Below are positions 1-6,399 of a stretch of 7,140 nt of DNA, piece after piece. The stretch is taken from NCBI GenBank assembly GCA_041552055.1, contig JBFELO010000205.1:1-7140 (forward strand), in the 5' to 3' direction. The translations under genes and the position numbers were made by a program. The notes beneath the pieces were generated by a model. It worked only from the letters and a program-made list of their open reading frames with translations. It had not been told where the DNA came from and did no database searches. Every line of letters begins with the position of its first letter. Position 1 is the stretch's first letter. The stretch is from JBFELO01 sp041552055 (GTDB lineage Bacteria > Acidobacteriota > Thermoanaerobaculia > Thermoanaerobaculales > Sulfomarinibacteraceae).

Positions 1-663
1 AGCGGAAGAAAGGACGCGGTCCACTCAGTTGATGAGGTAACGGTAGGCAGCATTTTCCGGTCGCTCGTCGACGTGACGGGCAGCGGCTGGTCGCCGAACG
101 GCGGGGGGTCGTGGCGGGAGAATCGAAATGGTCGGGGCACGAGCTGGTGGCGCCACGTGGTGGACGATGACTTCGAGGAGTCGAGCTCGGTGCACATTGC
201 CGACGTCAACGGTGACGGGGCACTCGACGTGCTGGCCGCCTCGTGGAACCTCGATGAAGTTACCTCGTGGCGTATCAGCGAGTGTGTTCCGGCAGGGAAG
301 CTGACCAGCATGGTGCTCGACACCGGAGGCGTGAGGCGCCGGTCGGAGTGTGTCGTGGAGTCCTACCGACCCCCTGGGACCGACCTGCGACTCGAGGCGC
401 GGGCCGGTTCCGATCCCGGGAATCTGGGAGAGTGGTCGGTGGTCATCCCGGGCGGAGCACCGCATTTCGACGATGACGGAGCGCGTTACCTTCGATACCG
501 GTTGACGCTGTCGTCCATCGATCGAACCGAGTCACCAACCGTTGAAACCGTTGGTTTCGACTGGGTCCCACCGCCGCCCCAACTTCGCCGGGCCGGGCGG
601 CGGCTTCAACCGCAGCCCACACTTCTCACCGGCCTCCTGCCGCGGCCGCGGATGCAGGGTTGA
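1..663 (+). CDS. FG-GAP/VCBS-repeat secreted protein, C-terminal fragment (5' end outside window)
   Basis: The frame is open from base 1 with no stop upstream, so the gene begins outside the window. A GTG at 73 is only an internal candidate start. At 202-228 the peptide reads DVNGDGALD, the Asp/Asn-rich calcium-binding loop of FG-GAP/VCBS beta-propeller blades. It is preceded by WWRHVVDDDF and followed by DVLAASW and a WR step, as in adjoining blades of this family. The blade before it (about 67-130, DVTGSGW) looks degenerate. From about 295 a second beta-rich module follows (LTSMVLDTGG, then PPGTDLRLEARAGSDP, GEWS and YLRYRLTL), like domains that often end such exoproteins. The role is inferred to be extracellular or cell-surface; no enzyme motif is seen. 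The last ~30 residues after the DW at 559-564 are Pro/Arg/Gln-rich, unlike the preceding domain, and may come from a frameshift. No sorting domain is recognised. The family call is fairly sure; the function is unknown. Confidence 0.72.
   Translation, partial: SGRKDAVHSVDEVTVGSIFRSLVDVTGSGWSPNGGGSWRENRNGRGTSWWRHVVDDDFEESSSVHIADVNGDGALDVLAASWNLDEVTSWRISECVPAGKLTSMVLDTGGVRRRSECVVESYRPPGTDLRLEARAGSDPGNLGEWSVVIPGGAPHFDDDGARYLRYRLTLSSIDRTESPTVETVGFDWVPPPPQLRRAGRRLQPQPTLLTGLLPRPRMQG
541..561 (+). other. Stem-loop with 9-bp stem and 3-nt loop
   Basis: Bases 541-549 (GTTGAAACC) pair with 553-561 (GGTTTCGAC), with one G-T wobble and the loop GTT. It lies in the coding region of the first gene, exactly where the beta domain ends. 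Base pairing is visible directly; a regulatory or terminator role is only a guess, and no T-run follows. Confidence 0.4.
571..603 (+). other. GC-only inverted repeat, 9-bp perfect stem
   Basis: CCGCCGCCC at 571-579 is the exact reverse complement of GGGCGGCGG at 595-603, with a 15-nt loop. It starts 9 bp after the previous stem-loop and encodes the Pro-rich stretch of the first gene's tail. A very stable RNA hairpin is expected. There is no U-tract, so it does not look like a classical intrinsic terminator. Chance pairing in GC-rich DNA cannot be excluded. Confidence 0.4.
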
Positions 664-693
664 TGCCCGACACTCCTTCCGATCTCGACCCCT

Positions 694-717
694 GCGGGTT
701 TCGGTGAGGGAACCCGC
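694..717 (+). terminator. Possible weak terminator or leader hairpin in the 664-784 intergenic gap
   Basis: GCGGGTT at 694-700 pairs perfectly with AACCCGC at 711-717 around a 10-nt loop and is followed only by TTA, so it is not a canonical Rho-independent terminator. It lies 31 bp after the stop of the first gene and 67 bp before the peptidase start. It could end the first transcript or sit in the peptidase leader. A TATCCT at 719-724 resembles a -10 box, but I see no matching -35. The rest of the gap holds nothing else I can name except the ribosome binding site. Confidence 0.3.
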
Positions 718-770
718 TTATCCTGATGAAGGGCACAGGCACAGGGTACTGCCCTGCCTGGAGCCGGAAA

Positions 771-775
771 AGGAG
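771..775 (+). promoter_or_regulatory. Shine-Dalgarno AGGAG for the M1 peptidase
   Basis: AGGAG, within GGAAAAGGAG, lies 9 nt before the ATG at 785. Together with the signal peptide that begins at that ATG, it decides the start in favour of 785. The same frame is open upstream to 542, but that extension would bury the signal peptide and has no secretory character. Confidence 0.75.
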
Positions 776-784
776 CGGCACGCC

Positions 785-3700
785 ATGACGCAGGCCCGAA
801 TCACAGGACTCTCAGCGATACTCATGCTGGCCTTCCCGGCCAGCCTCCTCGCGGCCGGGGCAGGCCCCTCCATCGCCGGGCCGCCGGAGACGGTGCACCA
901 TCACGCGCGGGAGGCGGAGGCCCATCGTGCGTTGGTGGAGCGGCTCGAGGCACGAGGATTGGTTGCCGACGACAGCTGGGCGCCGCTGCTGGGCCCGTCG
1001 CCCATCGACGTCGTCCACTACGACCTGAACCTGCACGTGGACGTCAGCCGCCAGGTGCTCGCCGGATCCGTCGAGGTCGACGTGGTGGCGGTGGACGACG
1101 GTCTCACCGCGGTGACACTTGACGCCGACCAGGGCCTCAGAGTGCTCTCGGTCGTGCTGATCGATGATGTTGACTTCCCCGATGATGGGCCGCGCCCGCT
1201 CGACCATATCCACTCCGAGGACCAGCTGACGATCAACCTCCACCGGCCGCTCGCCGCCGGTGACCGAATCGGCCTGATGATCACCTACGGCGGCAGGGGG
1301 GGACGTGGTGGGCGCGGGGTCAACTGGGACACCCACGGCGCGGACGTACCGGTCATCCACACGCTCTCCGAGCCGTTCGGCGCGCGCCTGTGGTGGCCCT
1401 GCAACGACCGGCCCGACGACAAGGCCACGGTCGACCTCGCGGTGACCACGCCGGCGGGGCTCACGGTCGCGTCCAACGGCCTCGAGGTCGGGCGGGAGGA
1501 GCATCCCGACGGCACGGCGACCACGTCCTGGAGCTCGCGCTATCCGGTCTCCAGCTACCTGGTGGCGATGAACATCAGCGATTACGTACGCTCCGAACAG
1601 GAGTACGAGGCCCAGGACGAATCATCCATGCCGGTGGTGCTGTACGCCTACCCCGAGCTCGCCGACCAGGCGGTCAGCGACCTGGAGATGACGTCGGAGC
1701 TCGTCGCCGGTTTCGCCAGCGTGTTCGGCGAGTACCCGTTCGTCGAGGAAAAGTACGGCAACTGCATCACGCCGTTCGGCGGCGGCATGGAGCACCAGAC
1801 CCTGACCAGCATGGGCGCGAGCCTCGTCGGCGGCGACCGCATCATATGGTTCAACGCGCACGAACTCGGCCACCAGTGGTGGGGCGACTGGGTGACCCTC
1901 GCCGACTGGCGTGAGCTGTGGATGAACGAGGGGTTCGCCGTGTTGTGCGAGTGGCTTCTCGCCGACTTCCTCGGACCCGAGGTCCTCGCCGAGGTGATCC
2001 TCGGATCGGACCGGCTGGGGTACTTCATCGGTCCGGCCTACGACAACCCGGTGCCATTCTCGTCCACGGTCTACCGCAAGGGTGCGTGGATCGTGTACAT
2101 GCTGTGGACCATGCTCGGCGATGACATACTCCCGGCACTCGCCGAATACCGGGAAGCCTTCGCCGGTGGCAACGCAACGACCGAAGGCCTGCGCGCAGTC
2201 ATGGAGGAGGTCTCCGGGACCGACCTGGAGTGGTTCTTCGACCAGTGGGTCTACGGGGTCAACCGCCCGCGCTATCAGTACAGCTGGTCAACCGGCGCGA
2301 GTTCGACGGTGGAGCTCACCGTCCATCAGAAGCAAACCAACGCTCCACTGTTCCTCATGCCGATGGTGGTCGAGATCACCACCGCAGCCGGCGAAGAGGT
2401 GCACACGGTGATGGTCGAGGCCCTGGAGCAACAGACGATCACGATTCCCGTCGAGGCCACGCCGACCCGGGTGGTGCTCGATCCGTACTTGATGGTGCTG
2501 TGCGAGAACGGGCCGACGTCGGCGCCCGACCTGGACTTCGGACCCGACTACCCCGGGCCGTTCGACGGTGGGGTTGTCGACGTTGGCGGCGAAGCCACGA
2601 TCACCGTACCGCTCAGCAACCTCGGCGGTTCCGATCTGGTGATCTCCGAGATCAACCTCACCGATGGGTCGTCCTTTACATTGCTGTCGCCGACAGAGCT
2701 GCCGGTATCGCTTGCGCCCGACGAGACGTTGAATCTCGAGATCGACTTTCGGCCCGACGAGGTCGGCACTGTGTCGGAGAGGGTGCACATCGTCAGCAAC
2801 GACCCGTCGCGCGACGGTTCGTCGTACGTCCCGGTCGTCGGCATCGGTGCAATTGCCCCCGAGCCCAGGATCGTTGCTCAGGCCGAGCTGGTTTTCGGTC
2901 AGGTGCCCGTGGGCGGTGCCTCCGAGCTCATGCTGGAGCTGAGAAACGACGGCGGCAGCGATCTGGCCCTCAGCGCCTCGCTTGCGAGCGGTGACTTTCA
3001 CGTGGCCGGACTGGTGCCGGCCACCCTCGCGCCGGGCGACCACGCGCTGCTGCCGATTCGAATGGCGCCCGCGTCTGTCGGCGCGCTCAGCGCGATCTTA
3101 ACCCTGCACAGCAACGACCCGACCAATCCGGAGTACCCGGTAACCCTCAGCGGGGAGGGTCTCGCGTCCGCGCGCATCGCCGTCGACCCCGGCGTACTGG
3201 ACCTTGGCGTGGTGGAAGGCCATGGCCACGCTTCGCTGCAAGTTTCCAACCGAGGGGGCGCGGAGCTTGTCATCTCGGCGCTGGAGGTGGACTCACCGCT
3301 GTCCACGGGCGCCCCGCCGCTCCCCGCATTGCTGCCTCCGGGTGCGAGCCTCGACCTGGAGCTCATCGTCGACGGGGACGTGAGCGGCCTCGTGCGGGCC
3401 TCGCTGCGGATCCTGAGCAACGATCCCACGCTGCCGTGGGCTGTGGTGCCTGTGCACGCGCACCTCGCCGCGGACTCGACGTGGCGCCTGGACTTCCCGG
3501 CTGTGGCGCGCACACCAGGCCTGGCAGGTGCGCAGTGGTTCAGTGACGCAGTGCTCCTCAACCCGTCGGCGGAGCCTGCCGCTGTCGATCTCGCCCTCTT
3601 GCCGAGCGGAGGTGACGCAGAGTCGGGGGGATATGCTGTCACCTACTCGGTACCGGCGCGCCACCAGCGCGTGCTGCGCGATGTCGTGTCCGCGCTGGGG

Positions 3701-4861
3701 CAGACCGGAGCAGGGGGCCTCGAGGTCCACACCACCTCACAGGGTGTGATGGGCGTGTCGCGGACGTACTCCGCCGGCGAGGACGGCACCTTCGGCCAGC
3801 ACATCGCCGCGGTAACGCAAGAGCATGCGCTTGTCGATGGGAGCCAGTACCTGCTGCTCGGCCTTGCCGGCAACGACGGCTTCCACACCAACCTCGGGGT
3901 GCTCAACCTGGGCGCGACAACAACACGGGTCGACTTCGAGCTGCACGACAGCTCCGGGGCACTCCTCGGAACGGTCAGGGTCAGGGCTCCAGCGAGGGGC
4001 TTCGCGCAGACCAACGAAGTCTTTGCGCCCCTCACCGGAGACGCGATCAAGGGCGGATACGCGATCGTCTCCACCGGTGCCGCGGACGCACGCTTTCTGG
4101 CCTACGCGTCGGTGGTCGATGACAGCTCGCACGACCCCACATTCATTTCGCCGATTTCCCTGGCCGACACCGCAACACCCCTCGCGACGATCGTGCCGGT
4201 GGTGGCTTCGAACTCGGGGTTGAACGGTACGTTGTGGAGCTCGGAGGTGTCGGTGGTCAACCTCGGCGGAAGCGACACTGACGTCACGCTCGAGCTCCAC
4301 CCTGCGGACGGCGGCGAGGCGAGCACAATCACGGTCGCGATCGGCGCAGGGGAATCGCGGTTCATGCCCGACATCGTCAGCACGACCTTCGACAGCACAG
4401 GAACCGGCTGGCTTCGCCTGACCTCTCCGCAGAGCGAGCTGCACGTCAGCAGTCGGACTTTCAACGATGATCCGAGCGGGACGTACGGCCAGTTGGTTCC
4501 CGCGACCGCCGTCGCCGACCTGTTCACGTCGGACGACGTCGTCGTACTGCCGGGGCTGCGCTCGGCCGACGGCTTCCGCACCAACCTCGGCGTGACCTCC
4601 GTCGCAGACGTCGCGACTCATGTCGAGGTGACCGTGTTCGGTGTCGACGGCGATGAGGTCGGCACACTGCGGGTCCGGTTGCCGGCGCGCTCTTTCGTGC
4701 AGGTCGGACGGTTGCTGCAGAACCGGCTCGGCATCGATGGATGGGCCTGGGCCACGCTCTCGAGTGACGACTCGGAGGCGCTGTTCACGGCGCACGCCTC
4801 GGTGGTCGACGGCACCACGGGAGACCCGGCCTTCATCCCTGCGGTCGCCATGTCCGACTGA
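785..4861 (+). CDS. Secreted M1-family zinc metallopeptidase with three ASH-like domains and four C-terminal repeats
   Basis: This 1358-aa protein should cleave N-terminal residues from peptides outside the cytoplasm. Residues 1 to ~24-26 form a signal peptide (basic start, hydrophobic core with LMLAF, likely cleavage after LAA or AGA). The M1 N-terminal beta domain starts near 75 and includes WWPCND. The substrate-binding motif GGMEHQT is at 333-339 (GxMEN-type, with His for Asn, known in other M1 members). HELGH at 359-363 and Glu382, after 18 residues, are the zinc ligands and catalytic Glu. Tyr430 in VYRKG is the expected catalytic Tyr. The catalytic part ends near W488, and a beta sandwich runs to ~573. 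Residues ~581-898 are three ASH/HYDIN-like beta domains, each ending in SNDP (S671, S776, S878). Residues ~904-1358 are four ~116-aa repeats. All cysteines lie at or before residue 573. M1 enzymes are commonly 600-900 aa, so the C-terminal half is an addition, probably for surface binding or spacing. Enzyme class is sure; substrate and anchoring are unknown. Confidence 0.93.
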   Translation: MTQARITGLSAILMLAFPASLLAAGAGPSIAGPPETVHHHAREAEAHRALVERLEARGLVADDSWAPLLGPSPIDVVHYDLNLHVDVSRQVLAGSVEVDVVAVDDGLTAVTLDADQGLRVLSVVLIDDVDFPDDGPRPLDHIHSEDQLTINLHRPLAAGDRIGLMITYGGRGGRGGRGVNWDTHGADVPVIHTLSEPFGARLWWPCNDRPDDKATVDLAVTTPAGLTVASNGLEVGREEHPDGTATTSWSSRYPVSSYLVAMNISDYVRSEQEYEAQDESSMPVVLYAYPELADQAVSDLEMTSELVAGFASVFGEYPFVEEKYGNCITPFGGGMEHQTLTSMGASLVGGDRIIWFNAHELGHQWWGDWVTLADWRELWMNEGFAVLCEWLLADFLGPEVLAEVILGSDRLGYFIGPAYDNPVPFSSTVYRKGAWIVYMLWTMLGDDILPALAEYREAFAGGNATTEGLRAVMEEVSGTDLEWFFDQWVYGVNRPRYQYSWSTGASSTVELTVHQKQTNAPLFLMPMVVEITTAAGEEVHTVMVEALEQQTITIPVEATPTRVVLDPYLMVLCENGPTSAPDLDFGPDYPGPFDGGVVDVGGEATITVPLSNLGGSDLVISEINLTDGSSFTLLSPTELPVSLAPDETLNLEIDFRPDEVGTVSERVHIVSNDPSRDGSSYVPVVGIGAIAPEPRIVAQAELVFGQVPVGGASELMLELRNDGGSDLALSASLASGDFHVAGLVPATLAPGDHALLPIRMAPASVGALSAILTLHSNDPTNPEYPVTLSGEGLASARIAVDPGVLDLGVVEGHGHASLQVSNRGGAELVISALEVDSPLSTGAPPLPALLPPGASLDLELIVDGDVSGLVRASLRILSNDPTLPWAVVPVHAHLAADSTWRLDFPAVARTPGLAGAQWFSDAVLLNPSAEPAAVDLALLPSGGDAESGGYAVTYSVPARHQRVLRDVVSALGQTGAGGLEVHTTSQGVMGVSRTYSAGEDGTFGQHIAAVTQEHALVDGSQYLLLGLAGNDGFHTNLGVLNLGATTTRVDFELHDSSGALLGTVRVRAPARGFAQTNEVFAPLTGDAIKGGYAIVSTGAADARFLAYASVVDDSSHDPTFISPISLADTATPLATIVPVVASNSGLNGTLWSSEVSVVNLGGSDTDVTLELHPADGGEASTITVAIGAGESRFMPDIVSTTFDSTGTGWLRLTSPQSELHVSSRTFNDDPSGTYGQLVPATAVADLFTSDDVVVLPGLRSADGFRTNLGVTSVADVATHVEVTVFGVDGDEVGTLRVRLPARSFVQVGRLLQNRLGIDGWAWATLSSDDSEALFTAHASVVDGTTGDPAFIPAVAMSD
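1296..1319 (+). other. G-quadruplex-type motif encoding a Gly-Gly-Arg triplet repeat
   Basis: The coding strand has a G7 run at 1296-1302, GGG at 1310-1312 and GGGG at 1316-1319. This fits four G3 tracts with loops of 1, 7 and 3 nt. It encodes residues 169-178 of the peptidase, three Gly-Gly-Arg triplets plus Gly, in a loop between two strands of the M1 N-terminal domain where family members vary. The motif is seen directly; folding in the cell is inference. Confidence 0.4.
3494..4858 (+). repeat. Four tandem ~116-residue protein repeats (A-B-A-B) in the peptidase C terminus
   Basis: Units start near residues 904 (FPAVARTPG), 1022 (YLLLGLAGNDGFHTN), 1137 (VPVVASNSG) and 1253 (VVVLPGLRSADGFRTN), giving spacings of 118, 115 and 116. 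Each begins with a hydrophobic strand, then a W/F-containing step and an L-x-V-x-N-like strand, then V-x-L-x-L and a later PAR or GES segment. Units 1 and 3 end in SRT[YF]...GT[FY]GQ. Units 2 and 4 end in ASVVD...DP[TA]FI. DNA identity is still visible between units 2 and 4: 3875-3900 and 4568-4593 match at 24 of 26 bases. The pattern suggests duplication of an A-B pair. Similar C-terminal repeats occur, to my memory, in acidobacterial exoproteins; their function is unknown to me. Confidence 0.7.
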
Positions 4862-4881
4862 TACGGCCGCCGGGCTCCCGT

Positions 4882-4914
4882 CTCCGCCGTGACGTGCCGA
4901 CACGAGGCGCGGAG
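4882..4914 (+). terminator. Possible 3' hairpin after the peptidase gene
   Basis: CTCCGC (4882-4887) and CGTG (4888-4891) pair with GCGGAG (4909-4914) and CACG (4901-4904), giving a 10-bp stem with a 4-nt bulge on the 3' side and a 9-nt loop. An alternative partner GGCGGAG is at 4915-4921. It sits 20 bp after the peptidase stop. There is no T-run, so it could act as a 3' stabiliser or Rho-associated end rather than an intrinsic terminator. Confidence 0.3.
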
Positions 4915-4948
4915 GGCGGAGCGGTAGGCCTGCCGACGATGCGGTACA

Positions 4949-4956
4949 TATACAAT
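4949..4956 (+). promoter_or_regulatory. Candidate -10 box (TATACAAT) for rsgA
   Basis: TATACAAT lies in a short AT-rich island in GC-rich DNA, 35 bp before the rsgA ATG. TACAAT at 4951-4956 matches the sigma-70 -10 consensus at five of six positions. No clear TTGACA-like -35 is seen at the right distance. If real, rsgA is transcribed at least partly independently of the peptidase gene. Confidence 0.35.
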
Positions 4957-4979
4957 TGTCTGCCTGGTACAGGTCAGGC

Positions 4980-4983
4980 GGAG
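4980..4983 (+). promoter_or_regulatory. Shine-Dalgarno GGAG for rsgA
   Basis: GGAG, within AGGCGGAG, is 7 nt before the ATG at 4991 and supports that start. The protein then begins with the short helix and LGW motif usual at the N terminus of RsgA proteins. Confidence 0.6.
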
Positions 4984-4990
4984 ATCGTCG

Positions 4991-6040
4991 ATGAATCTCG
5001 TCTCTCTCGGGTGGAACCAACGCTGCGATCAGCTATTCGAGGTTTTTCAAGGCCGCGGTCTGATCGCGGCACGCGTCGTCGCCGATGGCCGTGAACCCGT
5101 CACAGTCGAGACCGAAAATGGCAGAAGTGCGGCCGTGGTGGCCGGTCGACTGGACGAGTCGGGCGAGCTCGGCCTCCCCGTGATCGGCGACTGGGTGGCG
5201 GTCGATGCGGCCGAGGCCACTCCGGTCATCCGGGCGGTTCTCCCTCGCTCGACCGCGCTCGCGAGGCGCCGTCCCGGTGCCGCTGAACGCATCCAGGTGC
5301 TGGCGGCAAATGTCGACACCGTGGTCCTGGTGGACTCGCTCGACCGTGGGCCCAACCGGCGTCGCATCGAACGCGGCGTGGCGCTGGCCTACGACAGCGG
5401 AGCCACGCCCGTGGTCGTCCTCTCCAAGGCGGATCTCTGCGACGACGTCGCGGCGGCCGAGGCCGAGGGTCGGCTCGCAGCTCCGTTTGCCGACGTGTTG
5501 GTGGTGTCGGCGCTCGACGGGTCGGGTGCCGAGGCCCTCGGCGATCTCCTGGCATCGGGCACGACGGCAGTCTTTCTGGGACCTTCCGGGGCGGGCAAGT
5601 CGACCCTCATCAATCGCCTGCTCGGCGAGGATCGGCTCGAGACCGGCGCGGTGCGAATGGGAGACCACAAAGGCCGCCACACCACGACCCGCCGCCAGTT
5701 GGTGCAGCTCCGCTCGGGAGCCTGTCTGATCGACACACCGGGCATCCGCGAACTCGGACTGTGGCTCGACGCAGAAGCGGTGGAAGCCGCCTACCCCGAT
5801 CTCGAGCGATTCGCGGCGGATTGCCGGTTCCGAGACTGCCGCCACGAATCCGAGCCCGGGTGCGCTGTGCGCGCAGCGGTCGAGACCGGAGAGCTCGCTG
5901 CCGAACGCCTGGACGGGTACCTCAAGCTGCGACACGAGGCCGAGGCACACGAATTTCGTCGCAGCACCCATGAGGTCAGGGCACACGAGCGCAGATTCTC
6001 CCGCCTCGTGCGCAACATGAAGAAGATCAAGGGGAGTTAG
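4991..6040 (+). CDS. rsgA: Ribosome small-subunit-dependent GTPase A (RsgA/YjeQ)
   Basis: RsgA is a cytoplasmic GTPase that binds the 30S subunit, checks late maturation of its decoding region and, on GTP hydrolysis, leaves or releases assembly factors such as RbfA. This 349-aa protein has the family's full layout and about its usual length. An N-terminal OB-fold (about 20-95, including VIGDWVAVD) precedes the circularly permuted GTPase domain. The order is G4 SKAD at 145-148 (Ser for the usual Asn or Thr), G5 SA at 173-174, P-loop GPSGAGKST at 197-205, the GDHKGRHTTT switch region at 224-233 and G3 DTPG at 248-251. The zinc-binding site follows as C278, C283, H285 and C291 (C-x4-C-x-H-x5-C), then a basic helical tail. 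The gene follows the peptidase on the same strand after 129 bp and ends 10 bp before a convergent small gene. I see no truncation or missing key residue. Confidence 0.97.
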   Translation: MNLVSLGWNQRCDQLFEVFQGRGLIAARVVADGREPVTVETENGRSAAVVAGRLDESGELGLPVIGDWVAVDAAEATPVIRAVLPRSTALARRRPGAAERIQVLAANVDTVVLVDSLDRGPNRRRIERGVALAYDSGATPVVVLSKADLCDDVAAAEAEGRLAAPFADVLVVSALDGSGAEALGDLLASGTTAVFLGPSGAGKSTLINRLLGEDRLETGAVRMGDHKGRHTTTRRQLVQLRSGACLIDTPGIRELGLWLDAEAVEAAYPDLERFAADCRFRDCRHESEPGCAVRAAVETGELAAERLDGYLKLRHEAEAHEFRRSTHEVRAHERRFSRLVRNMKKIKGS

Positions 6041-6050
6041 GAGGCGGCCG

Positions 6051-6275
6051 TCAGCGAAAGTTGACTGGCCGTTTGCGAGACCACGGAAGGACAGCCGCCA
6101 CGAGGAGCCAGACACTCACTGTGAAAAGCCGAGCGATGGTCCATCCGGGATGAACGTCGGACCTCGCAGTCAACCCGTGATCCTCCCAGGCTGTCGCGAG
6201 TGCGAATACGATGCACCCGCACCACGTCGCCACGATCCCCAGCCCGGCGTTTCGTCGAGTGTGTGTCGTCTCCAT
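6051..6275 (-). CDS. Small two-helix membrane protein of unknown function (74 aa)
   Basis: I do not recognise this protein. From the ATG at 6275 it reads METTHTRRN, then a hydrophobic stretch at residues ~10-26 (GLGIVATWCGCIVFALA), a polar loop with EDHG and SDVHPGW, a second hydrophobic stretch at ~47-65 (IARLFTVSVWLLVAAVL) and a basic tail SRKRP. That is a plausible two-pass membrane protein with five Trp. GGAGAG lies about 13 nt upstream of the ATG, rather far for a ribosome site. An in-frame GTG at 6329 would add 18 residues without hydrophobic character. Third positions are about two-thirds G/C, weaker than in neighbouring genes, so a chance frame is possible. It lies downstream of the MscS-family gene on the same strand (124-bp gap) and may be co-transcribed with it. 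Confidence 0.5.
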   Translation of the reverse strand: METTHTRRNAGLGIVATWCGCIVFALATAWEDHGLTARSDVHPGWTIARLFTVSVWLLVAAVLPWSRKRPVNFR

Positions 6276-6334
6276 GCACCAGTCGTATCTCTCCGGCCTC
6301 GGCGGCCCAATGGGAGCCACCTTTCGCACTGTGG

Positions 6335-6360
6335 GACACCGCGGGGCCCGAAATGGTGTC
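6335..6360. other. Inverted repeat in the 6276-6399 gap
   Basis: GACACC at 6335-6340 and GGTGTC at 6355-6360 form a 6-bp stem around a GC-rich 14-nt loop. It lies 40 bp past the end of the channel gene and could be a weak 3' structure of that transcript. No T-run is present on either strand. Apart from this and the small gene's upstream GGAGAG, I see nothing in the gap. Confidence 0.2.
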
Positions 6361-6399
6361 GGCGGTCAGGTCGATGGTGCCCAGCTCACGGTCCCTCGC

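Noticed and set aside
333..365. Idea that His-for-Asn in GGMEHQT inactivates the peptidase
   Set aside because: The nucleotides encoding this motif are at about 1781-1801 (residues 333-339). Other bacterial M1 enzymes have MEH here, and the zinc ligands, Glu360 and Tyr430 are intact.
542..784. 81-codon upstream extension of the M1 peptidase frame
   Set aside because: AGGAG before the ATG at 785 and the signal peptide starting there fix the start. The extension overlaps the first gene, is Arg/Pro/His-rich and would bury the signal peptide.
2288..3043. 251-aa minus-strand and 254-aa plus-strand alternative frames across the ASH region
   Set aside because: Both lie inside the peptidase frame and are Arg/Gly/His-rich without motifs; the peptidase frame has continuous domain structure there.
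4963..4973. Short inverted repeat CCTG-GTA-CAGG before rsgA as an operator
   Set aside because: Four-base arms are too short to separate from chance, and no matching copy was seen at another promoter in the window.
3737..5020. 427-aa minus-strand frame opposite the peptidase tail and rsgA start
   Set aside because: It is antisense to well-supported coding sequence, is rich in Arg, Asp, Val and His as expected of a GC-rich shadow, and shows no domain or ribosome site.
5033..6115. 360-aa minus-strand frame opposite rsgA
   Set aside because: It mirrors a complete, motif-verified rsgA; its composition is that of a shadow frame and it shows no recognisable domain.
6037..6339. 100-aa minus-strand frame overlapping the small membrane gene
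   Set aside because: Its translation is polar and His/Arg/Ser-rich without structure and it overlaps the rsgA stop; the other minus frame, with two hydrophobic helices, is more plausible.
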